From Mantis religiosa (lineage: Eukaryota > Arthropoda > Insecta > Mantodea > Mantidae), in NCBI GenBank assembly GCA_030765055.1, contig CM060950.1:20772903-20836902 (forward strand): a DNA stretch of 64,000 bases. The letters run 5' to 3'. The position numbers and the translations under genes were made by a program. The notes beneath the pieces are model-generated. The model made no database searches, was not told the origin of the DNA, and saw only the letters and a program-made list of their open reading frames with translations. Below are positions 36,905-47,572 of the stretch, piece after piece (within the stretch, counting starts at the first letter, position 1; each line of letters begins with the position of its first letter).

Positions 36905-37430
36905 GGTAGATACATGTTGCCTTTATACAAGTCCCCTTCAGCTGCTGTGGTGCGTGCGCTGCGGACCCTAAGCACTCGTGGTACCTCTGACGTTACTAGA
37001 GGAACCTTGGGCCTAACTGCCGAGCTCCTCCCATCTCGTAGGGGAGTTTTTCGGATTGGGTTGGACTCGAGGGGCAGTGGTTCCCGATTCCCGTGGGAGA
37101 TCGGGTACGTCTCCGGACGTGCTTGAGGGAAGCCATATATTCCCGCGTACTAGCCAGCATAGCTAGTAGAAGGTGTACTAGATCAACAGGCATCCCAACC
37201 GAGGTTGTTCGGTAGCCTTCCCCTTTGGGGTTGGCGCGCGTAAGTGGCGTATCCCCTTCCACCCGTCTTTTGTTTTCGGACCGGTTGGGGGGGACCTTGT
37301 TAGTCTCTAGGTGTTGCCCTATGGAAAGCCCCACGGAGGCTCCGGGCACCCTTCGGGGACAGCTCGGTAACTTCCTTGTTTGAGAGGGCGGTCGGTTTTC
37401 ACCTTGTGAAGGCTGCCCACGTAGATATAG
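36905..37430. other. GC-rich block of unknown origin
   Basis: A 520-bp block much richer in G+C than its surroundings, with sharp edges. It contains GGTTCCCGATTCCCGTGGGA followed by GATCGGGTACG, and GCCCCACGGAGGCTCCGGGC. Some short inverted repeats are present. It does not match conserved rRNA cores that I know. No convincing ORF. It might be the GC-rich 5' untranslated part of a LINE (the GC-rich ORF1 at 38.6 kb is nearby) or another retroposon. Confidence 0.35.
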
Positions 37431-37574
37431 CAAACTGAAATACTATATCAAATTTGGTACTGCACAAGTTATTTTTATAATCATTTAGTATATACATATC
37501 ACATGGTGTCTCTTGTGATTGTGTTTGTAGCTATGAATGTATAACGTAGAAATACACAGCGTTACCCAGGCAGA

Positions 37575-38335
37575 ACCTTAACAACCAGGCACTGTACCAA
37601 AATTATACTTGGATTGTATTGGGTTACGGTACGGAGTGGATTCGGCATGCGACCACTCTTAATCAATTGTACTTGTGCCCAAAGCGGGGCATTTCAGTGA
37701 TGAAGATTGACACTGGAGAAGAAATGGGTGGCCGAACTAGGAAGTTAGGACAGTGGAGAGGGCAAGGTACACTTATTTCCAGTTAGAGACTCCCCGGCAG
37801 GTCAGCATAACCGGCATCCCAAACGCTTTGGCTTAGAAACTACCCACCAGTTAGGCCCGGAAGCAGTCACACCGAAGAAGGAAATGTTTACCATTTTTGT
37901 TGTAATTTACGTCCTCCAACTTTGTCATATCGGACGATGAAGGCCCAAATGACCTGGTTGTCGACGGGCCCAAAAACACCACACTCACTCGGACGATGAA
38001 TGAGATGGGTGAAATTATTCTCAAATGAGCCCCGGGACCATAAAGCTTAGAGTTACCTGACATTCGTCCTTCAGGATTAGCAAAAACCCCTGAAAAACCT
38101 TATGCAGGTAACTCACCCTGAACGAGATTCGACCTCGGGACATTTTGAACGTGAGACAGACGCGCTACCACCACGCTACCGAGGCGACCAAAGTGTTTAC
38201 CAGGAGCATATCCTGCCATATAGCACCGACAAACCCGCCGGCACTTTCTTCCCTGAAAGAGACCACCAGAGGAGGGATGTGTAAAATTATAATGGAGATG
38301 AAATTGACGGACAGGTAATTGGAAGTGGCATTCAT
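37575..38335 (-). repeat. SINE-II copy, interrupted by SINE-I
   Basis: The minus strand, from 38335 down, matches the SINE-II body (ACCTGTCCGTCAATTTCATC, CTCTGGTGGTCTCTTTCAGG, GGCAGGATATGCTCCTGG). The match resumes left of the inserted SINE-I at 37890-37575 (TTCCTTCTTCGGTGTGACTG; GGGCCTAACTGGTGG; the end block near 37600). The copy at 61190-61575 is collinear and uninterrupted here. The tRNA head is missing. Confidence 0.7.
37893..38190 (-). mobile_element. SINE-I inserted in SINE-II
   Basis: A minus-strand SINE-I: GTCGCCTCGGTAGCGTGGTG head, box B GGTCGAATCTCGTTCAGGGT, tail GTTGGAGGACGTAAATTACA then ACAAAAAT. TGTTTACC occurs on both sides (about 37885-37892 and 38194-38201), and the empty site GGTAAACACT is seen uninterrupted at 61257-61266. 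The copy carries an extra stretch of about 60 bp (37938-38000) bounded by two CGGACGATGAA motifs. Confidence 0.8.
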
Positions 38336-38561
38336 TATTAGGAGCATTTTAGTAATTGAGCAACAACATTGTTAGCGCGTTTCAAATTTCCTGGCAAGGG
38401 ATGACAAGACAGAGGCGTGTGGGGTTAATTTTATTGATTACACTGTCAAACACTGAGTCATTAATATTGGTTGCCAACAGATGGCAGTAGTTTGCTTCCT
38501 AAAAGTGAATGACAGTGATATATAAACCAGCAAGTTCTTAAGATTTGTTAAATGCATCAGC

Positions 38562-39675
38562 ATACGAGGGCGCGCCACACCCTTGGTCCGTCTGCAGCTA
38601 GAAGACGAAGCCGACATGAGCGCGGCCTTAAGGATGGGCCTGCCCTTGTTAGGGCAGTGTCTCAAAATTGAGGCAAGCCGCTCCGAGCGTCTCGCACCTT
38701 GTCGTCGATGCTGCAGATATGGACATGTAGCCGCCACTTGCACTGCAACCCCACGGTGCCACTACTGTGGTGCCGCGACTCTCACAGGGGAATGCCAGCA
38801 GCATATTCGTCGCCGCCGCCGGTACTGCGCCACCTGCAATGGCTACGGCCACTTTACAGGTCAGGCGCAGTGCCCCGCCCGTCCACGCCAGGACTCTGGC
38901 CTTGCTACACCTCCCACGGCTCACTCTAGTGGTCCTGCCGACTGGAGCCAAGCGCTGGACAGCCTCAAGGACGAAGCTCAGCAGACCAACCGCCGGCTAC
39001 ATTCCATCGAGGAGCAACTGGCAAGCGGACCCGCCTCAGCCACCCAAGGGACTCCTAGAATCGACGTACAAGACCTCCACGCCGAGGTCCTGAACATTAG
39101 CCTTCGCCTGGGGAACTTGGATGACTCACTCGCCACCATCAACGCTCGACTTGACGCCACCACCGCCATGCTGACCGAAGTCAACAACCAACTCTCGACC
39201 ACCAAGAATCACATGACTGACAGCCTGGCAACTCTCCAAGAGAGCATCATCTCGTCCCTCACGGCACTACACCAGACCACTGGGACCACCTCGTCACACG
39301 TCGTACAACTGCAGGAATCCATTGGAGCCATCAACTTACGGGACAGTATAACCCAAAGCTTCAGTGACCTGCAGCACACCATCAACCGAACACATACGCA
39401 GACCTTAGACCAGCTTAACCTCACCCTGAAGGAAGCCCAGTCTGCGGCCACTCCTCCGCTTCCTGGCACGTCACAAGCGTACTTCGCCGAAATACTCTCG
39501 CGCATAGCTGAAGTACACTCACGCCTAGAACATCTTCGAACCACAGTGCGCCAACTTACTGACGACTCAACCGCCACGCCGCGGCAACGACGCCGAATGA
39601 CTTAGTTTTAATTTTATGCTGTATGCGCCGAGCGACCGGCACGCTATGGCCGGCGCTAAATTAAGCACCACTGGT
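38562..39675 (+). pseudogene. LINE ORF1 (Gag-like, zinc-knuckle) protein, 5'-truncated
   Basis: A plus-strand open frame to a stop at 39605 without a credible ATG start. It encodes about 340 residues. Near the start are zinc knuckles: CRRCCRYGHVAATC (C-x2-C-x4-H-x4-C), a partial CHYC, and CATCNGYGHFTGQAQC. A long heptad-rich coiled coil follows (LHSIEEQLAS; NISLRLGNLDDSLATINARL; LTEVNNQLST). This is the plan of Jockey/I-type LINE ORF1 nucleic-acid-binding proteins. It is strikingly GC-rich compared with its neighbours. The frame itself is intact, but the 5' end is missing and a Gypsy element is inserted 70 bp after the stop. ORF2 is absent from the flanks. Confidence 0.7.
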
Positions 39676-40754
39676 TGTAACCGCAGTATCAGACAGCGAT
39701 TAGGAGGTGGCGAATTGATCGAAATCACGAGAATTAAAAAAGAAGATAAATTAATAAAAATGCTTTGCTAAACTAATATAAAATATTGTTATATTAATAT
39801 GAAATTAGAATGAAATTAGAGTAATGATTAAAATAGCGGTTTAATTAAGAATAAGATGGGAAGAATATAATTTAAGACAACTAACATGCTAGAATCCATG
39901 TAAGGGAGAGGAAATATTTGTGTAAAATCTGAGCACAAGTCGGAGAGACAGGAAGAGGTGACCGTTAACCTCCTTGTTTAAGGAAAGGTTCAATGTCTGA
40001 GAACTATAGCCAGGAATGTGTAGAAACAATAAGGTTTTCAAGATGCGGTCAAGCATAAGCCCTAAAAGGATTTACTTTGCTGAGGTGATAACGATGTATA
40101 CCGTTACAAAGAGCCCAGGGTAGGCGTGACCCAACTCACGGTGGGATGTAACGTCAATGAGTTCGATGTGTTTTGCTAACCAATAAAGAAAAATCGAAAT
40201 AAAATGAGAAACCAATAATAATGTAAGATTTGAGAAATGGGGAGAAGGGTGAGTTATTTTGGTCATGTGATAAGAGTTAGAGTGGGGATCACAATAAGGT
40301 ACGAACTGAATCGCAGAGTAGACGAAAACTCACTTCAACAGTCATACTACGAGGGGAAAGATGTGTTAGTGCGCGTGAGGAAGAAGTAGTAAAGATTTCT
40401 AAGTCCGAAATGTAGGGAAGTCAAGAATAACGCAACCAGCGTAAGAAAAGCAGCAGAAGAAGTTTATAATAGCAAAGTATTCGCCGTATAAAGAAGTAAG
40501 AGAATTCTGTTAGGAAGTTTAGTAACAGGTGGTCGCCGCTACAAATCAATCTGAATCAACGAACTTAGTGAGAATTAAATTAAATCATTTTTGCAACGAG
40601 CCAGTGTATTATTGAGACCACTGAGCAGCCAACAAACAACAAATCCATTTCCTACAACCATTTACCTGAGGATAAGAGATCTCATAGCTCCAATTAGAAC
40701 CCAAATCAAAAGTAAACACCAACCAATTGAAATCTGACATGCGGGTATGCCGCA
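39676..40754 (+). repeat. 5' LTR of the Gypsy element
   Basis: It starts TGTAACCGCAGTATCAGACA and ends GGTATGCCGCA. The TG...CA boundaries fit LTR convention. It lacks the 64 bp (47509-47572) that follow the polypurine tract before the matching start of the 3' LTR. Confidence 0.9.
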
Positions 40755-40757
40755 TAT

Positions 40758-40777
40758 TGGCGCCGACACGTTGGGGC
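40758..40777 (+). promoter_or_regulatory. Primer-binding site
   Basis: TGGCGCCGACACGTTGGGGC begins 3 bases after the 5' LTR. TGGCGCC at the start and the ACGT-(T)-GGGGC end resemble a site complementary to a tRNA-Lys 3' end; the match is imperfect, so the primer identity is inference. Confidence 0.6.
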
Positions 40778-41196
40778 ATCGAATTGTAGGAAATGGGTCA
40801 AATGTAACGACGACAACGACGAGGAGAAGTGAGTAGAACGACGACGAAGTACGACTACGAGGAGAAGTGAGAAGACCGACGACGACAACTACGATGAGGA
40901 CAGCAGAGACTACGAAGAAGACGGCAAAAACAACTAACAAGTAAAATTTTCCCCCAACCAAGAGAGAAGTTCAAGTTCTTTCGACGTCAACTGAGCCTAC
41001 TAGACGACGAGCAGCACGTCAAAAATTGGTAAAGACATCACATAAACACCACAGCCGTAAAACAGAACTGTGAGTTACACATACTCAATTTATATTTCTT
41101 GTAAATGTAATATCATTCATTGAGATCAATATCTATGTAATGTCTTAGTAATAAGTATTTTGGAAGGGAAATTAGAAAATTTAAAGGGGAAGTTCA

Positions 41197-43116
41197 ATGC
41201 TTTTGAGAAATAAGAAGATCGTACAGAATAAATTTAAAATGGAAAATTCTGGGGAACAAATAGTTATGGAGACAGAGAAAGAGTTAGAAGTTGTTAATGA
41301 AGAGATAATGGAAAGCAGTGTTATAGGATCAGTAGATGAGGGTGTAAATGGTGTAAGTAGCTTAAATGTAAATAGGAGAAGTGACAATCCTGGGGTGATG
41401 GAAAATCTACAAGAGATGTTCCAGAAACTCATGGCGCAAATGACTATTCAGAGTCAATCACTAGAGGCTAAATTAGTAGAACAGAACCAATCACTAGAGG
41501 CTAAATTACTAGATCAGAGAAAAGCTATGGACAAAAAATTAAGTCAAATTACAAGCCAAGGGAAAGAAACAGAAGCTAGAATCACTGTCAAAATTCAAGG
41601 AATAACAGGGGAAATCCAGACTGTAAAAGAGGCCCTGCAGCGAGAAATAGGTACTATAAGAAGTGACCTAGAAGCTACCAAATCTCTCGTTGCAGGAGTA
41701 GAAAATAGAATAGGGGAGGAAATTAATAAGGAGAGAATAAGATTAGATGAACTGACCACGACACAGGTAACTTTTGTACAAGAGATAAATGACCGGTTTG
41801 ACACTGTAAAAGATAGTATAGCAGCTGACATGGAGGAGTTAAAAGAAAAGGTAGCACGTGTAACAAATATTCAATCAGAAAATACACAAATGTTGAGGGA
41901 GACAGTAAGCGAGATATCTCAAATCAGAGATACTGTAACTGGCTTACAGCTGGGAAAGCAAGGGAAGGTACCTGAGAGTTCCAATTGTTCTATACATACA
42001 CACAATGGAGAGAGGCAGAACGAACAGGTTAGCGCCCCTTCTGTCTCTCCTCAAAACAGCAATAATAGCGAAGTAAATATGCAAAACTTAAATATGTATC
42101 CACCAGTGCACATGAATTTTCTAAGCGAATTGCCCCTCCCGAAATTTAATTGTCGCAATGACAACGCAGTACAATTTTTGGCCGACTTAGAAAAGTATTT
42201 TGCCATCAGAGGTGTACCCGAGCAATATAAGATGATAATAGTTCAAAGGGCGTTACAATCTGCCGAACTTAATTGGCTACGAGTAACTGTGGGAGAATGA
42301 TGCAGCTACGAGTTGTTCAAAACAGCTTTCCTGGAAAAGTATTGGAACGCCAATGTCCAATACCAAGTAAGGAATCAGATAACAAATGGCCGATACCAAG
42401 GTAATAATGGAGAGTCTATTACTGATTATTTCCTGAGATATTCGCAAATGAGTAAATATCTACAACCTCCATGACAGGAAGCCGAACTGATTTCTCTTCT
42501 CACGCCCCATCTTCCTGAGAACATTAGAAATCACATGGTGGTAGCAAGACCTCAGACATTGAGAGAGGCAATTACATTATTAACAGCTTTACAAAGCGTT
42601 GGGACGCAAAATTCACATAATAGACATGAGAATCGAATGCCAGTGAGAAATCCACACAGACCGTGGAATAATAATAATCATGACGGGGAAAGGGCACACA
42701 ATCCCCGAAATTTTAACACAAACCATATGGCTACTCGTCAAAGATACGATGCCCACGTCCCGAGGGAATTCCCTAACAACAATAGAGGGAGACAGGGACC
42801 ACCAAATTCAAATTCATATAATTTCCCTATAAGATATGTACATGTAACTAGGAATGGAAATAGGGGTCACCCCCAATTTCTTCGAAGAAGGAATGCAAGA
42901 CTGACGTTCCGACTACCAGAAGCTAATAGACAGTATCAACCACGTGACGCTGGTAGAGAGAACAATACAGACAGACCTGAAGTAAGACAGAGGAATCAAC
43001 TTCTCTCAAGAGAATGGGTGCGTTCTCCCCCACCCACACCGAGGGACGCGGCGCCCGAGATAGATGAAAGGCCAGATACGACACAGCAGACGGGAAACGA
43101 CTCCAGGGTGCGATAG
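41197..43116 (+). pseudogene. gag: gag of the Gypsy element, two premature stops
   Basis: One continuous frame of about 640 codons from ATG 41197 (or 41239) to TAG 43114, broken by TGA at 42298-42300 and 42472-42474. The N-terminal third is a coiled coil (QSQSLEAKLVEQNQSLEAKL). The central capsid-like region reads LPKFNCRNDNAVQFLADLEK, FAIRGVPEQYK, LEKYWNANVQYQVRNQI and ITDYFLRYSQMSKYL, as in Ty3/Gypsy capsids. The C-terminal part is Asn/Arg-rich without CCHC knuckles. Both stops are TGA where CGA (Arg) would be plausible, so CpG decay is a likely cause. Confidence 0.85.
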
Positions 43117-43139
43117 AAGACGTCCCGCATCGGACCCGG

Positions 43140-44000
43140 ATGAACACGCTAGTTCTTAATTTGAACAGGGACACAGCTCTGAGTAGGGTGGTACAGAATA
43201 AAACAGAAACAGAAATAGTAAACGGTACTCAAATAAACAATCACTTAACAGAATTGCAAGAAGTGAGAGATGCTCCACGTATTGCTGCAATAATAAACAA
43301 AGAAAAATGGCACATTACCATAGATTCAGGATCCTCAGTTTCAGCTATAAGTCAAGCATTCTTTTATCACTTTAAAAACAATGGAATGAAATTTCAAACA
43401 TTGCCCGTGAAAAGTGCATATTGTACTCTGGCGGTAGGTCGCGCCAAACAAAAGATTAATACACAAATGCTTTTGAAAGTCACCATTGGGTAGGATACAA
43501 TAGAATTTGTGTGTTTTCTTATTAATAGGCTATCTGTAGACATTATTATGGGTAATGACGTGTTGTATGCGCTTCAAGCTAAGTTGAATTATCAAATGGA
43601 AGCCTTGGAAATCAAAATTAAAGACGTCATAGTTAAAGTTCCGTTTAGCTCAAGGGAAGCAGAAAATGAGATAAGATTAACAGATGAAGAAAAAGAAATA
43701 GATGGAGAAACATTTTTTGTAAAATTTATACGAATAGGAGGGATGGAGCTAGTTAAGATGAATCCATTAGAAGCAGAAGAGATGAGAAACTATGATAAGG
43801 ATGAGTATATAGCCGGAGAAGAAGGGCTTTTAGAGATGACGTCATACGGACTTGGGCAAGAAGAAGCAAGTGGGAGAGAAGTGATTACCCAAAAAGATGA
43901 TTTCCAGGTAGCTGAACATAACATAAACATGAGCTACAAATTAAGAGAAACAGTAGCAAACTCAAACCTTCTCAACGACCACCAAAAGAGATTTTTATAA
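43140..44000 (+). pseudogene. pol: pol, protease region
   Basis: The frame is -1 relative to gag. It includes the retropepsin active site ITIDSGSSVSAIS and, after an in-frame TAG at 43491-43493, the conserved flap-to-end block LSVDIIMGNDVL. A long acidic linker follows (EAENEIRLTDEEKEIDGE). At 43992-44000 an extra T in a T run shifts the frame: the next block (NILCKHRNVFSEHTGTYSDF) is in frame +1. Confidence 0.8.
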
Positions 44001-45396
44001 CATTTTATGTAAACATAGAAATGTATTTTCGGAACACACTGGGACCTATAGTGATTTTGAGTATGAATTCGAGATACATGATGTTCCCCCATTCAAATAT
44101 AAGTGCAGACCTATTCCATTGGATTTACAGGAGGCAGTGAACCTTAAAATACAGGAAATGTTGGAAGATGGAATTCTGGCGATATCTACATCAAAATTTA
44201 TAAGTCCCCTATGTATAGTCAGAAAAGCAAATGGAACAGTACGACTGACGATAGATGGACGTCATATAAACCAATACATTGTTCCGGATAATTTTCGAAC
44301 CCCAGCAATAGAGCAAATTTTGGCCGGTATTGGGGCACAAAGGTATTTTACTTCACTAGATGTGACCAACTCATTTTTGCAAATTAAGTTGAAACCGGAG
44401 TCAAGGCAATATACCTCATTTTTGCACGGAGGATATCAGTACCAATTTACAAGAAATTGCTTTGGACTAATTAATTCTGGAAGCGCATTCCTACGGGCGA
44501 TGCAGAAAATACTCAACACGCAAAGGGAAACATATGTGTCACAGTATGTAGATGATTTATTGATATGCAGTAGAACAGTGGAAGATCACCTTACATATTT
44601 GGATTTAGTGCTCGGGAGGCTAGCAAATGCTGGATTAACATTGAATTGGGCAAAATGTAAATTTTTCCAGGAATCAGTTAAATATTTAGGATATATCATA
44701 ACAGGCGAAAATATAGCTCCTGATCCAGAAAGAGTGGAAGCCATTTTGAAAATACCACGACCTGAGACACCAAAACAAGTAAAACGTTATCTGGGTGAAC
44801 TTGGGTACCAATCAAGGTTCCTGATAGACTATGCAAAGGAAGCCGCACCGTTGCGAGCACTACTAAAAAAAATCGAAAATGGCGATGGATTATGGTAGAA
44901 GAAAATGCTTTTAAAAGATTACAAGAACTCTTCAGTGAATCCGTATTATTGACATGGCCTGATCCAGATTTACCTTATCTCATATACACGGATGCCTCCA
45001 TGGTGGCGTTAGGAACTATTTTAGCCCAAGAGACACCGACTGGAGAATTAAAGGTCATAGCCACAGCCTCCCGAGGGTTAACGAAAACAGAAAAAATTGC
45101 TTGCATAACAGAACTGGAAATTACGGCTATTTATTATGCCATTTGTAAATTTAGACAATATATACAATAAAAGGATTGTGATATTCACCGATCATATCAG
45201 CCTATCATTTATACGAAATTGCAAATTGACCAGTACAAAAATTGCGAGATATATCCACGAGATCATGGCTTACAACCCAGAGATTAAACATATACAGGGA
45301 AGTCTTAACATCTTTAGTGACACGCTTTCACGTATAAAGCCACAGGGAATCTTCCAGAAAATATCAGTAGTAATGGTACAGAATTACCAGTGTTAA
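44001..45396 (+). pseudogene. pol: pol, reverse transcriptase and RNase H
   Basis: From about 44001 to 44898 the frame encodes a Gypsy reverse transcriptase: ISPLCIVRKANGTVRLTID, YFTSLDVTNSFLQI (first catalytic Asp), FGLINSGSAFLRAMQ and SQYVDDLLIC (YVDD box). An A-run indel at about 44870 shifts the frame; RNase H continues from 44892: LPYLIYTDASMVALGTILAQ, TELEITAIYYAICKF. A third shift near 45165 leads to KRIVIFTDHISLSFI and NIFSDTLSRI. Three frames are therefore needed for what should be one polypeptide. Confidence 0.9.
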
Positions 45397-46676
45397 AGAT
45401 GGATGTAACCTTCAGTATAAAATTAACAAAGGAGATGAGAAGATTGTCGGCATTACAACGCCAGGATTGGAAATTAAAACAAATTATGGAAAAGGCATTG
45501 CCCATAGATCAAGCAAATTCACAGAAATACGGAGTGCTAAATAACGTATTGTATAAGTTACAGGGTGTTTCCAAACCTGCTTGGAAAGCACATATACCCG
45601 CAGCGATGGAAGAGTTAGTGATTTCTGCTTACCACACAGCTCTTATACATGCTGGCATTGAGAAGACAATGATTTCCATAAGCAACCATTTATACATATT
45701 TAGATTAGGCAAGAAAGTAAGGACCTTTATATCTACATGTGACATCTGCCAGAGGGCAAAATCATTAAATTATAAGATAGATCGACCCCCTGTATCCATC
45801 ACCAGGAAGGAACCACTAGAATTAGTTGCAGCGGATGTATATGGTCCACTCCCGGTAGGAAGAGGAGGATTAACATATTTATTTGTACTTATCGACGTGA
45901 TGTCGAAATTTGTGAAGATATACCCTCTCAAGAAATTAACAAGTGCAGCATGCGCGAATAAAATAGTGATAGACTATATAGTCAAATACGGGAAGATGAA
46001 AGCACTATTAGTAGATAACGCGTCCATACACCATGGAAGACGATTCGTGCACACCATTCAGGATGCCGGAATTCGCATCTATAATACAACGTCGTACTAT
46101 CCATGCTCTAATCCAAGCGAGCGCGTACTGAAAGACCTAGGTGTTCATCTCCGAGTCCTTTGTTCATTGAAACAGACTACCTGGCCAGACCACATCAACT
46201 ATATTGAGTTTATATTCAATACTTCAGTCAATCTAACTACAGGATATGCTCCTATCCAATTGCATAGGAATTTAACACCGGAACCACTAATAGAGGGTGT
46301 TCCGGAAAGTATACAAGTGACGACCGAGACAGATCGAGAACGGATCCAGAATGCTGTTAAAAGAATAATGGAAAAAGTAGAGAAAAGAAACGCAAAGAAA
46401 CTGCGGTATAAGAAGAATTGGGAACCAAAGGTCGGCGACTTAGTTCTAGTGAAATCGTTCGACAAGTCAGATTTGTTAGGAAAGAAGACTAAAAAGCTAT
46501 ATATGCTATGGAAAGGCCCATACCGGATTGAGAAAATATTTGGTGACAGAGCGTATGCTCTAATACACCCAAGAAATGGTAAACCGATAGGCAGATATAA
46601 CATCTCCCTAATAAGGTCATATCGTCAAAAAAACGTTGTAAACAGTACAGAGCAGACCCAAGAATCACCTGTGTGA
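45390..46676 (+). CDS. pol: pol, integrase domain (open frame, 428 codons)
   Basis: An uninterrupted frame encoding the integrase. The zinc-binding domain is H82/H87 (YHTALIHAG) with C117/C120 (CDIC). The catalytic core has D149 (LVAADVYGPLP), D209 (LLVDNASIHHG) and E244 (NPSERV), giving the DD35E spacing. The C-terminal part (KVGDLVLVKSF, LYMLWKGPYRIEKIFG) is the usual Gypsy SH3-like end. It is the only intact piece of pol; upstream frameshifts mean it would not be made as part of a normal polyprotein. The frame stops at TGA 46674. Confidence 0.9.
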   Translation: MLKMDVTFSIKLTKEMRRLSALQRQDWKLKQIMEKALPIDQANSQKYGVLNNVLYKLQGVSKPAWKAHIPAAMEELVISAYHTALIHAGIEKTMISISNHLYIFRLGKKVRTFISTCDICQRAKSLNYKIDRPPVSITRKEPLELVAADVYGPLPVGRGGLTYLFVLIDVMSKFVKIYPLKKLTSAACANKIVIDYIVKYGKMKALLVDNASIHHGRRFVHTIQDAGIRIYNTTSYYPCSNPSERVLKDLGVHLRVLCSLKQTTWPDHINYIEFIFNTSVNLTTGYAPIQLHRNLTPEPLIEGVPESIQVTTETDRERIQNAVKRIMEKVEKRNAKKLRYKKNWEPKVGDLVLVKSFDKSDLLGKKTKKLYMLWKGPYRIEKIFGDRAYALIHPRNGKPIGRYNISLIRSYRQKNVVNSTEQTQESPV

Positions 46677-47572
46677 ATGTGATTGAAATTATATATACGA
46701 AGATGTAAATAATACCAAGTAAAAGTTATATAATTAGTACGGGTAACGTTTTCGTTTGAAATTCAAACACTGCGTGGGAGTTGCAAGTTCCAAAACTCCT
46801 GTGCACAAACGAAATTATATTATTAATAACTACAGCTAAATAAAATGTTTTAGATAACTTTAAAGTAGTTTGTGAAATGTAAATATTTCATAAACTCCAG
46901 GTGTATTAAAGTGTCAAAAGGTAAATACCTATAGTCATTGTTATTGTAAAGGTCACAGACATTCGCCGTGACATTGTGGAGGAAAATTGAGTGAAGTGTT
47001 AAGTGCGGAAAGACAAGACAATAGACTGCAAATGTTTACCAACAGGCAGGTAAACTACACACCTCGTTCCAGGTAGGCAAGAGAGGTAACCGTATTTGTG
47101 CTTCATAACACAAACATGAATAGCGTGCGGACGTATGTTCTTGCAGTGAAAAATGCAAAAAAAGAAACGTCCCAATAAGGAAATGTAAATATATATGAAT
47201 TATTTAATGTAAACGTAACATTGTAAGTTTTAATGTACTAGTATTTAAGGAGTGTGATAGAATATAATCAGGTTGATCTCAAGTGAGACAAAAGTAATTC
47301 AGTCAAGTACACATAGCTCATTTGAGCTAGTGAATTGTAAATATTGGGAATAACATGAATGTGATTTTGTTTCTAGAGTATTAACCATGTATAACAGTGT
47401 ATTTTTCTATGTATGTAATGTACCATGTTGATAAAGATGAGGGAACGGTGACCACCGGAAAATGTTTCAAGTAGGGAATGAGAAATTATAAGATATATAA
47501 GGAGGAAATGTCATGACGAGGGTTTGACAAAATTTAAATAATGGGTATTTCATTTTTGTCAAACGGGCATTA
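46677..47572 (+). other. Gypsy 3' untranslated region, polypurine tract and extra 64 bp
   Basis: Non-coding AT-rich DNA between pol and the 3' LTR. A polypurine tract AAGGAGGAAA lies at 47499-47508, followed by TGTCATGACGAGGG, which looks like a classic Gypsy LTR start. The segment 47509-47572 also contains the inverted pair GTTTGACAAAA / TTTTTGTCAAAC. It is absent upstream of the 5' LTR. Confidence 0.6.

Noticed and set aside
36905..37430. rRNA gene fragment
   Set aside because: GC-rich and structured, but none of the universally conserved rRNA cores that I know are present.
38649..39577. Overlapping ORFs on both strands of the LINE ORF1 region
   Set aside because: They are shadows of the GC-rich coding frame at 38583-39605, which alone carries zinc knuckles and a coiled coil.
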